Below, in pieces: positions 47,815 to 56,033 of a DNA stretch of 64,000 bases. Within the stretch, counting starts at the first letter, position 1, and every line of letters begins with the position of its first letter. This DNA comes from JANPCX01 sp966211815 (GTDB lineage: Bacteria; Pseudomonadota; Gammaproteobacteria; Burkholderiales; Burkholderiaceae_C). The notes under the pieces were generated by a model that was given only the letters and a program-made list of their open reading frames with translations, did not search any database and was not told the DNA's origin. Made by a program: the position numbers and the translations under genes. The stretch is from NCBI GenBank assembly GCA_966211815.1, contig CBIHOD010000002.1:1-64000 (forward strand), written 5' to 3'.

Positions 47815-49173
47815 ATGAAAACCCGCCTGACCGCCTTGACCCAAGCCTTGCAGTCCGCCTGGCGCCGCCGCTTCGGCAGCGCGGCGCCGATGCCCGACGA
47901 AACGGGCGCGGGCGTCGATGCGGACACAGCGGTCCACACCGTGTTCCAACCGCCGCCGGAAACAGAAGCAGAAAGGGAAACCGGCCGCCGCACCGGCGAC
48001 GCCTGGCGCCGCGCCCGCGTCCCGCTGTGCCTGTTGGCCGCCGCCGGCGCGGCGGTTTACGGCCTGGCCACGCATCCGCCGGTGCACACCGTCGAACGCG
48101 GCGACGTCGGCGTGCGCACCAACCAGTTCACCGGCCGCAGCGAACAGTTCTCGGCCGGAAACGTGGTGGTGGTGCCAGGCCTGCACCAATTGCGCACCTT
48201 GCCGCTGCGCGACCAGACCTTCCGCCCGGCGGGCGAGGGCGAAGCGTCCTACCAGTCGATGGAAGGCCTGTCCTTCGGCGTGGACCTGGCGCTGCGCTGG
48301 GCCCTGGCCCCCGACCAGCTGGCCCGCCTGGCCAGGGACCTGCCCGACGACATCGAAGGCGAAGTGGTGCGTCCGGCGGTGCAGGGCGTGGTCTACAAGG
48401 TCTTCAGCCGCTACACGGTGCGGGAGATCTTTTCGTCCAAGCGCGCCGAGATCCAGAAGGCGATCGAGGCCGAGCTGCAGCCCCGCCTGGCCGCCGACGG
48501 CCTCGTGCTGCGTTCGGTGCAGATCGGCAAGGTTGCCCTGCCGGAGGAATACAAGCGCGGCATGGACAAGCTGCTGGCCGAGGAGTTGGAAGCGGAGAAG
48601 ATGCGCTACACGCTGGACCTCAAGGACAAGAAAGTCAAAGAGACCGAGCTGGAGGCCGAGGCCGAGAAAGTGCGCCGCGAGAAAGCCGCCGAGGCCGCCG
48701 CCCGCGAGCAAGTGATCGCCGCGCGCGCGCAAGAAGAAGCCATGAAGCACGTGCTGCCCTTCAAGCAAAAACAGATCGAGCAGCGCCAGTTCGAAGCCGA
48801 GGCCGAGAAGCTGGCGCGCATCAAGAGCGCCGAGGGCAGCGCCCAGTCGCGCCGCATCGAGGCCCAGGGCGAGGCCGATTCGCGCCAGAAGCTGGCCGAT
48901 GCCGAGGTCTATCGGCTGGAAAAAGTGGGCAAGGTCAACAGTGAGCAGATGGCCCGGGAAGGCGCGCTCATCAGCCGCCACCCGCTCCTGATCCAGAAGA
49001 CGCTTGCCGACAAGCTGTCCGACAAGATCCAGGTCATCATCGCGCCGCCGCCCGCCGATGGCGGCTTCATCGGCGCCGGGCTGGTAGGGGCTCTGAAGAA
49101 CCAGGCCGCGGCCGTCAACGGTGAAGGCGGGGGCGCGGCCCCGTCGGACACCCAGGCCGCGCAGGTGCAGTGA
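47815..49173 (+). CDS. SPFH (band 7/prohibitin-like) membrane protein
   Basis: A 452-residue protein with a cytoplasmic N-terminus, one transmembrane helix (about 68-85, RVPLCLLAAAGAAVYGLA), an SPFH domain (about 92-245; VERGDVGVRTNQFTGRSEQ ... LSFGVDLALRWALAPDQL ... SVQIGKVALPEEYKRGMD) and a long charged coiled coil (about 245-395; KETELEAEAEKVRREKAAEA). Proteins of this type oligomerise into membrane rings that organise proteases or microdomains. The C-terminus is Gly/Ala-rich. The next gene starts within the stop codon, so the two are probably translationally coupled. Confidence 0.88.
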   Translation: MKTRLTALTQALQSAWRRRFGSAAPMPDETGAGVDADTAVHTVFQPPPETEAERETGRRTGDAWRRARVPLCLLAAAGAAVYGLATHPPVHTVERGDVGVRTNQFTGRSEQFSAGNVVVVPGLHQLRTLPLRDQTFRPAGEGEASYQSMEGLSFGVDLALRWALAPDQLARLARDLPDDIEGEVVRPAVQGVVYKVFSRYTVREIFSSKRAEIQKAIEAELQPRLAADGLVLRSVQIGKVALPEEYKRGMDKLLAEELEAEKMRYTLDLKDKKVKETELEAEAEKVRREKAAEAAAREQVIAARAQEEAMKHVLPFKQKQIEQRQFEAEAEKLARIKSAEGSAQSRRIEAQGEADSRQKLADAEVYRLEKVGKVNSEQMAREGALISRHPLLIQKTLADKLSDKIQVIIAPPPADGGFIGAGLVGALKNQAAAVNGEGGGAAPSDTQAAQVQ

Positions 49174-50663
49174 TGGCCGCCGCCGTTTTGGCCCTGGCCG
49201 CCACGCTGGCCATCGTCACCCAGGACCAGGCCGCCCTGCGCGCCGCGCCACGCGACAGCGCGCAGCAGCAGGCCGCGCTCTGGCAGGGCGATCTGCTGGA
49301 GGTGCGCGGGCAGCGCCTGGACCACCTGCAGGTCTACGACCACCGCCGCGAGCGCGCCGGCTTCGTGCGCGCCTCGCAGGTGCGCACCACCGGACTGCAG
49401 GCGGCGCAAGCGCCCGAGCTGCTCGCCGTGATGCGCTTCTTGCGCGACACCCCCGGCGCCGAAGCCTTGGGCGTGGGTTACGCAGCCGCCTACTTGAAGG
49501 CCGTGCCGGCGGACGAGATCACCGCCGAGCCCTTCGACGTGCTCGGCAGCCTGGCCGACCGGCTGGCGCGGCGCGCGTCCGCCCGCCAGGGCAAGGGCGG
49601 CAACGACGCCGCCTTGGCCGCCCACCTGGAGGTGGTGGCCGGCTACGGGGTGGTGCTGAAGAGCTACGAGTACAACGGCGGCATGCAGGTCTGCTACGAC
49701 GGCGAAGCCTTCCGCCGCGTGCTGGCCATGCCCACCGCCACCGCGCCGCAACGTGCCCGCGCCGCGCTCGGCCTGACCCGCCACGACTGCGTGGACCCGC
49801 AACTGCGCCCCCACGAACGCTATCTCGTTGACCAGTGGCGCGCCGACGTGCTCGACCGCGTCGACCTGGCGCAGCTGCCCGGGACGCTGAAGAACCGCCT
49901 CCAGCTGCGCCGCGCCGGCGTCTGGGCGGCGTTGGCCCATGCGCACGCGCGGCGCCTGGAGGCGGGCGCGGACGGCCTGGCCGCCTCCTCTGCAGCGGCC
50001 GTGCAAGCCGCCGCCCGGCGCTCGGTGGACGCGCTGGCCGCCGTCGACAAGGCCGAGCTGACCGACGACGACCAGCCCGAATACACCGAAGCCGCGTTGC
50101 GCGCCAGCGCCTCGCGCTGGGCGGCCGAGCCGCCGACGGCGGCGCAAGCGCAGCGCCCCGGCCGCCCGGCGCTGCGCACGCTGCCCGGCCAGCCCGGGGA
50201 AACCTGCGTGCTGCTGGTCGACCCGGCCAAGCCGGCCGAACAGGCCGCCAAGGCGCCTTGGATGCGTCGCTGCACCTACGGCACCGTGTGGACGGCTTCC
50301 GCCAGCGCCAGCCCCGACGGCCGAGCCCTCACCCTGGCGGTGCAGCCGTTGGAAAGCTGGCGCGAGCTGTGGGTCTTCCGCCTGGGCGCGCAAGGCTGGA
50401 CCGTCGACGTCCTGCCGCCGGCGAGCAGCACGGCCAACGGCCCCGACCTGGGCTACAGCGAGTTCGCCGGCTGGGTGCCGGGCGGCCGGCAGATGCTCGT
50501 GGCGCGCGAATCGCGGGTCGACGGGCGGTTCAAGCGCAGCTTCGAAGTCGTCAAGCTCGACGACCTGGGCATCGACAAGCAGGCCAGCCAGCCGCAGTCC
50601 CTTCAGCTTTTCTCGCGCTGGCAGGACCCGGCCTGGAAAAGGCAGACGCTGAGCCTGCGCTGA
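49173..50663 (+). CDS. Uncharacterised exported protein coupled to SPFH gene
   Basis: I do not recognise a characterised family. The 496-residue protein starts with a hydrophobic signal-like segment (AAAVLALAATLAIVTQ). An SH3-like beta segment follows (QGDLLEVRGQRLDHLQVYDHRRERAGFVRASQVRTT, about 35-75). A mostly helical middle contains YNGGMQVCYDGEAFRRVLAM. The C-terminal part has repeating Trp/Ser/Asp strands (TVWTASASASPDGRALTLAVQP ... WRELWVFRLGAQGWTV ... GWVPGGRQMLVARESR) that resemble a beta-propeller. The start is the ATG overlapping the SPFH stop; a GTG at 49170 is possible. A periplasmic location is inferred. It may work with the SPFH protein. Confidence 0.7.
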   Translation: MAAAVLALAATLAIVTQDQAALRAAPRDSAQQQAALWQGDLLEVRGQRLDHLQVYDHRRERAGFVRASQVRTTGLQAAQAPELLAVMRFLRDTPGAEALGVGYAAAYLKAVPADEITAEPFDVLGSLADRLARRASARQGKGGNDAALAAHLEVVAGYGVVLKSYEYNGGMQVCYDGEAFRRVLAMPTATAPQRARAALGLTRHDCVDPQLRPHERYLVDQWRADVLDRVDLAQLPGTLKNRLQLRRAGVWAALAHAHARRLEAGADGLAASSAAAVQAAARRSVDALAAVDKAELTDDDQPEYTEAALRASASRWAAEPPTAAQAQRPGRPALRTLPGQPGETCVLLVDPAKPAEQAAKAPWMRRCTYGTVWTASASASPDGRALTLAVQPLESWRELWVFRLGAQGWTVDVLPPASSTANGPDLGYSEFAGWVPGGRQMLVARESRVDGRFKRSFEVVKLDDLGIDKQASQPQSLQLFSRWQDPAWKRQTLSLR

Positions 50664-50713
50664 TGCCGGAAGGCGCATCCGGGGCCGGCGGGCGGCCCGC
50701 GGCCGGGTGCCCC

Positions 50714-50742
50714 CTTGAAGAGTCGGTCGACCGCCCCAAAAT
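50714..50742 (+). promoter_or_regulatory. Sigma-32-type heat-shock promoter of htpG
   Basis: CTTGAAG (50714-50720), a 13-bp spacer and CCCCAAAAT (50734-50742) match the RpoH consensus CTTGAAA / CCCCATnT well. The predicted transcript leader is about 95 nt. Confidence 0.65.
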
Positions 50743-50803
50743 AGCCGGCTGTCGTTGGAAGACGCCTCTCGGCGGTGCGCCCACCGCCCCTGCGCGCTTC
50801 CGC

Positions 50804-50830
50804 GTTGAAACTTCGATCGACCGCCCTACG
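50804..50830 (+). promoter_or_regulatory. Second, weaker sigma-32-like element
   Basis: GTTGAAA (50804-50810), 13 bp and CCCTACG (50824-50830) repeat the layout of the first element. They share the ten-base block TCGACCGCCC (50727-50736 and 50817-50826). A start here would leave only about 6 nt before the htpG ATG, so it may be a decayed duplicate. Confidence 0.3.
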
Positions 50831-50841
50831 GAACCTCCACC

Positions 50842-52725
50842 ATGACGAAACAAACCCATTCCTTCCAGGCCGAAGTCAAGCAGATCCTGCACCTGGTGAC
50901 CCATGCGCTGTACTCGAACAAGGAAATCTTCCTGCGCGAGCTGGTGTCCAACGCTTCCGACGCCTGCGACAAGCTGCGTTTCGAGGCGCTGAACCGGCCC
51001 GAGCTCTTCGAGGACGCTCCCAACCTGGAGGTGCGCGTCAGCTTCGACGCCGAGGCCAAGACCATCACCATCACCGACAACGGCATCGGCCTGTCGGCCG
51101 AAGAAGCCGCGACCAACCTGGGCACCATCGCCAAGAGCGGCACCCGCGAATTCATGGCCGCCCTGGAAGGCGACAAGAAGAAGGACGCCCAGCTCATCGG
51201 CCAGTTCGGCGTGGGCTTCTACAGCGGCTTCATCGTCGCCGACCGCATCACCGTCGAATCGCGCCGCGCCGGCCTCAAGCCGGAAGAGGGTGTGCGCTGG
51301 AGCTCCGAAGGCGCCGGCGAGTTCGACCTGGAGACCATCACCCGCGAGCAGCGCGGCACCAGCGTCATCCTGCACCTGCGCGAGGGCGAGGAGGAATACC
51401 TCAGCGGCTGGAAGCTGCGCGGCATCATCGGCAAATATTCCGACCACATCTCGCTGCCCATCCTGATGCAGAAGGAAGAGTGGGACGCCGAGGCCCAGAA
51501 GCAGGTCAAGCAGGACGAGTGGACCCCCGTCAACAAGGCCGCCGCGCTGTGGACGCGCGCCAAGGCCGACATCACGCAAGAGCAGTACGACGAGTTCTAC
51601 AAGCAGATCAGCTTCGACACCGAGCCGCCGCTGGCCACCACCCACAACCGCGTGGAAGGCCGCACCGAGTACACGCAGCTGCTGTTCATCCCGGCCAAGG
51701 CGCCCTTCGACCTGTGGAACCGCGACAAGCGCGGCGGTGTGAAGCTTTACGTCAAGCGCGTCTTCATCATGGACGACGCCGAGGCGCTGATGCCCGTCTA
51801 CCTGCGCTTCGTCAAGGGCGTGATCGACAGCAGCGACTTGCCGCTGAACGTGAGCCGCGAGTTGCTCCAGGAAAGCCGCGACGTCAAGGCGATCCGCGAA
51901 GGTTCCACCAAGCGCGTGCTGGGCATGCTGGAGTCGCTGGCCGACAGCGAGGACGCCGCCGAGCGCGAGAAGTACGCCAAGTTCTGGAAAGACTTCGGCG
52001 CGGTGCTGAAGGAGGGTGTCGGCGAAGACTTCGCCAACCGCGAGCGGCTGGCCAAGCTGCTGCGCTTCTCGTCCACCCACGCCGACGAGGGCGTGTCCTT
52101 CGCCGACTACGTCAAGCGCATGAAGGAAGGCCAGGAGGCCATTTACGTCATCACCGCCGACAGCCTGGCCGCAGCCAAGAACAGCCCGCAGCTGGAGGTC
52201 TTCCGCAAGAAGGGCATCGAGGTGCTGCTGCTGACCGACCGGGTCGACGAGTGGCTGCTCAGCCACCTCTACGAGTTCGAGGGCCATCCGCTGCAAAGCG
52301 TGGCCAAGGGCGCGGTCGACCTGGGCAAGCTGCAGGACGAGGACGAGAAGAAGCAGGCCGAACAGGCCGCCGAAGCCTTCAAGCCGGTGCTCGACCGTTT
52401 GAAGGAAGCGCTGAAGGACCGGGCCAAGGACGTGCGCGTCACCACCCGCCTGGTCGATTCGCCGGCCTGCCTGGTGGTCGAAGAAGGCGACATGAGCGGC
52501 CACCTGGCGCGCATGCTCAAGCAGGCCGGCCAGGAAGCGCCGAAGGCGCAGCCGATCCTGGAGGTCAACGCCGAGCACGCGCTGGTCAAGCGCCTGGACG
52601 GCAGCGCCCAGTTCGACGCCTTGGCCCACATCCTGTTCGACCAGGCCATGTTGGCCGAAGGCGGGCAGCTGGAAGACCCGGCGGCCTACGTCAAGCGGGT
52701 GAACGAGCTGCTGCTGGCCGCTTGA
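50842..52725 (+). CDS. htpG: Molecular chaperone HtpG (Hsp90)
   Basis: Bacterial Hsp90, a dimeric ATP-dependent chaperone in the cytoplasm. The 627-residue protein has the GHKL ATPase domain: LVSNASDACDKLRFEAL, ITDNGIGLSAEEA, GTIAKSGTREF and LIGQFGVGFYSGFIVAD. The middle domain has NLPLNVSRELLQ-type DLPLNVSRELLQESRDVK, and the C-terminal dimerisation domain ends in FDQAMLAEGGQLEDPAAYVKRVNELLL. The length is normal. Regulation by RpoH is indicated by the upstream promoter. It is convergent with srkA. Confidence 0.98.
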   Translation: MTKQTHSFQAEVKQILHLVTHALYSNKEIFLRELVSNASDACDKLRFEALNRPELFEDAPNLEVRVSFDAEAKTITITDNGIGLSAEEAATNLGTIAKSGTREFMAALEGDKKKDAQLIGQFGVGFYSGFIVADRITVESRRAGLKPEEGVRWSSEGAGEFDLETITREQRGTSVILHLREGEEEYLSGWKLRGIIGKYSDHISLPILMQKEEWDAEAQKQVKQDEWTPVNKAAALWTRAKADITQEQYDEFYKQISFDTEPPLATTHNRVEGRTEYTQLLFIPAKAPFDLWNRDKRGGVKLYVKRVFIMDDAEALMPVYLRFVKGVIDSSDLPLNVSRELLQESRDVKAIREGSTKRVLGMLESLADSEDAAEREKYAKFWKDFGAVLKEGVGEDFANRERLAKLLRFSSTHADEGVSFADYVKRMKEGQEAIYVITADSLAAAKNSPQLEVFRKKGIEVLLLTDRVDEWLLSHLYEFEGHPLQSVAKGAVDLGKLQDEDEKKQAEQAAEAFKPVLDRLKEALKDRAKDVRVTTRLVDSPACLVVEEGDMSGHLARMLKQAGQEAPKAQPILEVNAEHALVKRLDGSAQFDALAHILFDQAMLAEGGQLEDPAAYVKRVNELLLAA

Positions 52726-52731
52726 CGCCGC

Positions 52732-52763
52732 GGCCGCCGCCGGTGCTTGCGCCGGAGGCGGCC
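52732..52763. terminator. GC hairpin after htpG
   Basis: GGCCGCC (52732-52738) with CCGG (52740-52743), and CCGG with GGCGGCC (52752-52763), form a long GC stem between the convergent htpG and srkA genes. There is no T tract. Confidence 0.35.
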
Positions 52764-52771
52764 CCTGCGGA

Positions 52772-53845
52772 TCAGTCGGCGGCTGTTTCCCGCATCGCGT
52801 CCAGCTGGTCCTGCAGCTGCGTGACCTGCTCCGACCAATAGGCCGAGGTGCCGAACCAGGGGAAGTTGGCCGGGAACGCCGGGTCGCGCCAGCGCCGTGC
52901 CAGCCAGGCGCTGTAGTGCACGATGCGCAGGCTGCGCAGCGGCTCGATCAGTCCGAGTTCCCGGTCGTCGAATTCCATGAACTGCTCGTAACCGGACAGC
53001 AGCGCGCGCAGTTGTTGCCGGGCGGCGGCTTTGTCGCCCGACAGCAGCATCCAGAAGTCCTGCACCGCCGGGCCTGTCAACGCGTCGTCCAGGTCGACGA
53101 AATGCGGCCCGGCGTCGGTCCACAGCACGTTGCCGGTGTGGCAGTCGCCGTGCAGCCGCAGCTGACCGACGCCGCCCTCGCTGGCCAAGGCGTCGAAGCG
53201 CTCCTGGGCGGTTTGCAGCACCGCATCGACGACCCGCGTCCATGGGCCCACCCACTCCGGTGCGACGACCTGGTTCTCCAGCAGGTAGTCGCGCGACGCC
53301 GTGCCGAACTCGGCCACGCTCAGGGTCCGCCGGTGCATGAAGCGGGATTGCCGGCCGACAGCATGGATGCGGCCGATGAAGCGGCCGATCCAGGCCAGCG
53401 TTTCCGGGTCTTCCAATTCGGGTGCGCGCCCGGAACGCCTGGGGCTGACCGAAAAACGATACGGCCCCCCTGCCGTCTCCACGGTGGCCAGGGTGGCCGG
53501 CTGGCCGGAGACATGGGTCGAGGCCGAGGCGCGGACGTCGCGTTGCAATGCCAGGGGCGCGACGACGGGGATGTCCTGTGCCGCCAGCTCCTGCGCGAAG
53601 GCGTGCTCTTCGAGGATCTGTGCGTCGCTCCAGCGGCCCGGCCGATAAAACTTGGCGACGACGACCGACCGGTCTTCCAGGAAAACCTGGAAAACGCGGT
53701 TCTCGTAGGAGTTCAGCTGGATCAACCGGCCGTCGCCGAAGCAGCCGACCTCGGCCAGGGCGTCGAGCACGACATCCGGCGTGAGGCCGTCGTAAGGGGT
53801 GGCGGGAGAGGAAGCGGGCAGGCCGGTGCTTGTCGAGGAATCCAT
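52772..53845 (-). CDS. srkA: Stress response serine/threonine protein kinase SrkA (YihE)
   Basis: A 357-residue kinase of the aminoglycoside phosphotransferase-like SrkA/YihE family, which counteracts MazF-linked stress death in E. coli. Motifs are LNSYENRVFQVFLEDRSVVVAKFYRPGRW (ATP site with the Lys in VAKFYRP), LHGDCHTGNVLW (catalytic loop Asp near 231) and HFVDLDDALTGPAVQDFWMLLSGD (metal-binding Asp). The length is typical. The gene is separated from the upstream DUF2726 gene by 59 bp on the same strand. Confidence 0.93.
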   Translation of the reverse strand: MDSSTSTGLPASSPATPYDGLTPDVVLDALAEVGCFGDGRLIQLNSYENRVFQVFLEDRSVVVAKFYRPGRWSDAQILEEHAFAQELAAQDIPVVAPLALQRDVRASASTHVSGQPATLATVETAGGPYRFSVSPRRSGRAPELEDPETLAWIGRFIGRIHAVGRQSRFMHRRTLSVAEFGTASRDYLLENQVVAPEWVGPWTRVVDAVLQTAQERFDALASEGGVGQLRLHGDCHTGNVLWTDAGPHFVDLDDALTGPAVQDFWMLLSGDKAAARQQLRALLSGYEQFMEFDDRELGLIEPLRSLRIVHYSAWLARRWRDPAFPANFPWFGTSAYWSEQVTQLQDQLDAMRETAAD

Positions 53846-53904
53846 CGGCCGATGCTATCCCGGCGCGGCGGACGGGGGCGTCGCCCCGAACGGCCGCCGA
53901 CGGA

Positions 53905-54771
53905 TCAGGCGCCGCGCAGCTGGGGGCTGGACGGCACGGGCCGGTCGACCACGATGCCCGCGACTTCGTCGTCGTCGTCGCCGACCCGGCCGGCAGCGCG
54001 GCCGTTGCGCGCCATGGCGTGCAGCTCCGGGCGGGTGGATGACGAGGTGGCGGTGGGCAAGGGCGGGAGTTCGAGGCCGCTCAGGCTGTCGAAACGGCTG
54101 TCGGGCGCGAAGAAAGAGTCCTGGAACGCGTGCGCGTCGTGCCAGAGGTGGGTTCGCTGGGCGCGGCGCGACGCCACGGTGCTCACCAGGGACTCGCGCG
54201 CCTCGCTCAAACCGGGCGACACCGGGGCCGCTTGTTGGGTTTGATGCTGCGCCTGGGCGTGGGCCGGCGCGGCGGCCGTGCCGGTCTGTTGCAGCTGGGG
54301 CACCAAAGCGCGCAACTCGTCGACCGAAGGCAGCTGGTCGGGTGGGCAGCGCAGGTAGCGCACCCGGCAGGCGGCCAGCACCGACTGCTTGATCTCGATG
54401 AGCCGGCGCGACGAACCCCGGTCGAGTTCCAGGTCGATCGCCGCCAGCACCCGCCCATTGGCGCTGCAAACCGCGAAGCCGACATGGGCCGACCCGAGGA
54501 GGTCGTACCAATACCGGGTTTCCGATGCGTTGACGGGTTGGCAGAAACGCACCAGAGGCAGCTTGGACAGCACGATGTGCTGGGGCAGCGTTTCCCGCAG
54601 CAGCCGGTAGGCGCGGCGTTCATTGGTGTTGAACACAGGGCGAGACGTCAATGCCCAGTCGGTCGGCAATGGCGCCATGGCTTTGCGGCGCGGCTGCAAG
54701 GCCCAGTAGGTCAGGGCCGGTAGCACCAGCGCAACTGTCGCCAACGTGAAGATCCAGGACAAATTGTTCAT
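53905..54771 (-). CDS. Membrane-anchored DUF2726 domain protein (paralogue 2)
   Basis: A 288-residue protein with an N-terminal transmembrane helix (LSWIFTLATVALVLPALTYWAL). The DUF2726 domain (about 45-165) shows FNTNERRAYRLLRETLPQ, IVLSKLPLVRFCQPV and RVLAAIDLELDRGSSRRLIE. The C-terminal third is Gln/Pro-rich and low complexity. It is clearly related to the gene at 1455-2207 (shared ER-AY-LLRE-LP and VLS-(V/L)PL-RF), but diverged. The last residues include a run of Asp (DDDDEVAG). Function is unknown. Confidence 0.8.
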   Translation of the reverse strand: MNNLSWIFTLATVALVLPALTYWALQPRRKAMAPLPTDWALTSRPVFNTNERRAYRLLRETLPQHIVLSKLPLVRFCQPVNASETRYWYDLLGSAHVGFAVCSANGRVLAAIDLELDRGSSRRLIEIKQSVLAACRVRYLRCPPDQLPSVDELRALVPQLQQTGTAAAPAHAQAQHQTQQAAPVSPGLSEARESLVSTVASRRAQRTHLWHDAHAFQDSFFAPDSRFDSLSGLELPPLPTATSSSTRPELHAMARNGRAAGRVGDDDDEVAGIVVDRPVPSSPQLRGA

Positions 54772-54956
54772 TGAGGCATGCTACTTCCGTGTCAACGGCG
54801 CTGGCATGGCGGTGAAGCAATGCTCAACCGAAAGGTGACAAGATGTTACGACGACTGTTTTATCCAGCCATCCCTTGTTTGGAGGTGGATCTCCCTACTG
54901 TTGCTTTTGTGCGTTGAATAAAAGCGGCAAAAAACATGCGAGGGCGATGTGGGCCT

Positions 54957-55715
54957 TCATTCCTCCTCCTTTTTCGAGCGGCTCGGCCGTGGATGGTTGG
55001 CGCCCACCATGGCTTCCCACCAACCCTGCAGGCTTTTGGCGTGGGCCTTGACGCGGTAGTTCAGCTCCGCCGCCTGGGCGGACATGGCCTCTTCCCAGTG
55101 CGAGGCCATGCTGTCAGGGGGAAGCTTGAGCCAGGCTTCGCTTTCACTGGCATGGTTGTGGACGACCGCGCCCGCCCGCCTGGCGATCTTGAGCATTGCC
55201 TCATTTTTCGACAACGCATGGATGAACAACGCACCGACGCCGCGGTTCCGCGCATGGAGGACGGCGTGTTCGAAAAGCCGGGCCCCGTAACCGCGGCCCC
55301 TGGCTCGGGGCAGGACGGAGACGCCGAATTCGGCCATGCCCACCCCGACTTGCGCCTCCCGGACGGGCGCATGAGCGAGATGGGCCATGGCCACCAACAT
55401 TAGGTGGCGGTTGAAGATCCCGAAGATTTCGTCCCGGTCGAAATCCAACATGTCGACGTACCGGCCGATCTGGAGGCTGCTGGCGTGGTAACCGAACCGC
55501 AGGTACCGATCGTCTTCGGACAATTGAAGCAGGTGGTCGCCGATCCGCCCGCGGTGACGGGGTGCCAGCGATCGGATCGGGACCCAGCGCCACGGATGCG
55601 CCGGTGCGCGTCCAGCACGATCTTCCGTCTCTGCATGCGCCTGCCGCATGCCGTCCGGACCGTCGAACACCGCGGCGAGCGCGGAGGCGTCTTTCCTGCG
55701 TGAAACGGTATCCAT
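54957..55715 (-). CDS. GNAT-family N-acetyltransferase
   Basis: A 252-residue protein with one GNAT domain (about 45-185). FGVSVLPRARGRGYGARLFEHAVLHARNRG holds the acetyl-CoA loop R-G-R-G-Y-G-A (near 142), followed by LFIHALSKNEAMLKIARRAGA. The substrate is unknown. The C-terminal helical tail (ELNYRVKAHAKSLQGWWEAM) ends in KKEEE. I chose the ATG at 55715 (MDTVSRRKDAS) rather than one 63 bp upstream, because a perfect palindrome lies between them. The 185 bp to the next gene (54772-54956) are AT-richer and show no gene. Confidence 0.85.
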   Translation of the reverse strand: MDTVSRRKDASALAAVFDGPDGMRQAHAETEDRAGRAPAHPWRWVPIRSLAPRHRGRIGDHLLQLSEDDRYLRFGYHASSLQIGRYVDMLDFDRDEIFGIFNRHLMLVAMAHLAHAPVREAQVGVGMAEFGVSVLPRARGRGYGARLFEHAVLHARNRGVGALFIHALSKNEAMLKIARRAGAVVHNHASESEAWLKLPPDSMASHWEEAMSAQAAELNYRVKAHAKSLQGWWEAMVGANHPRPSRSKKEEE

Positions 55716-55731
55716 CGGTGGTCGTCTCGGC

Positions 55732-55747
55732 TGAGGGTTAACCCTCA
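55732..55747. promoter_or_regulatory. Perfect 16-bp palindrome upstream of GNAT gene
   Basis: TGAGGGTTAACCCTCA reads identically on both strands and lies 17-32 bp before the GNAT start codon. By position it is a candidate operator for a dimeric repressor. Confidence 0.45.
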
Positions 55748-55824
55748 TCCTAACCCACCCCTTCGGTTCGTCACGCACGCATCCGCGTGCAGCGCTGCCC
55801 CAGGCCGCGGCTGGCTATGCAGTG

Positions 55825-55853
55825 TTGGCGTATTTCCAAGGAATTGATATACT
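55825..55853 (+). promoter_or_regulatory. Sigma-70 promoter of rplM-rpsI
   Basis: TTGGCG (55825-55830), a 17-bp spacer and TATACT (55848-55853) form a strong promoter. The predicted start near 55860 leaves a leader of about 175 nt. Confidence 0.65.
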
Positions 55854-55860
55854 TGTAGGC

Positions 55861-56020
55861 TTTCCTATTTGTGCCCATAGGAAATTGCGTGGATTGGCAA
55901 GAAGCCTTTTGCGGAATCCACGCCGCACGACATGGTCGCCTAAGAGGCTGCCAGCCGCTGGAAAAGCGGCCAAGAAGCGGTACCGACCGCGGCCAGTGTC
56001 GTGTTTGGGCAGATCCAAAC
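55861..56020 (+). promoter_or_regulatory. Structured leader RNA upstream of rplM
   Basis: Four hairpins with perfect outer arms lie in succession between the promoter and rplM. They are TTTCCTAT/ATAGGAAA (55861-55868, 55877-55884); GCGTGGATT/AATCCACGC (55887-55895, 55915-55923) with an inner GCAA/TTGC pair; GCCGCT/AGCGGC (55954-55959, 55965-55970); and GTTTGG/CCAAAC (56003-56008, 56015-56020). The last ends 13 nt before the ATG, and no strong Shine-Dalgarno is visible. Ribosomal-protein leaders that bind L13 or another product are known in other bacteria; an autoregulatory role here is inference. Confidence 0.55.
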
Positions 56021-56033
56021 TCATCAGACAACC

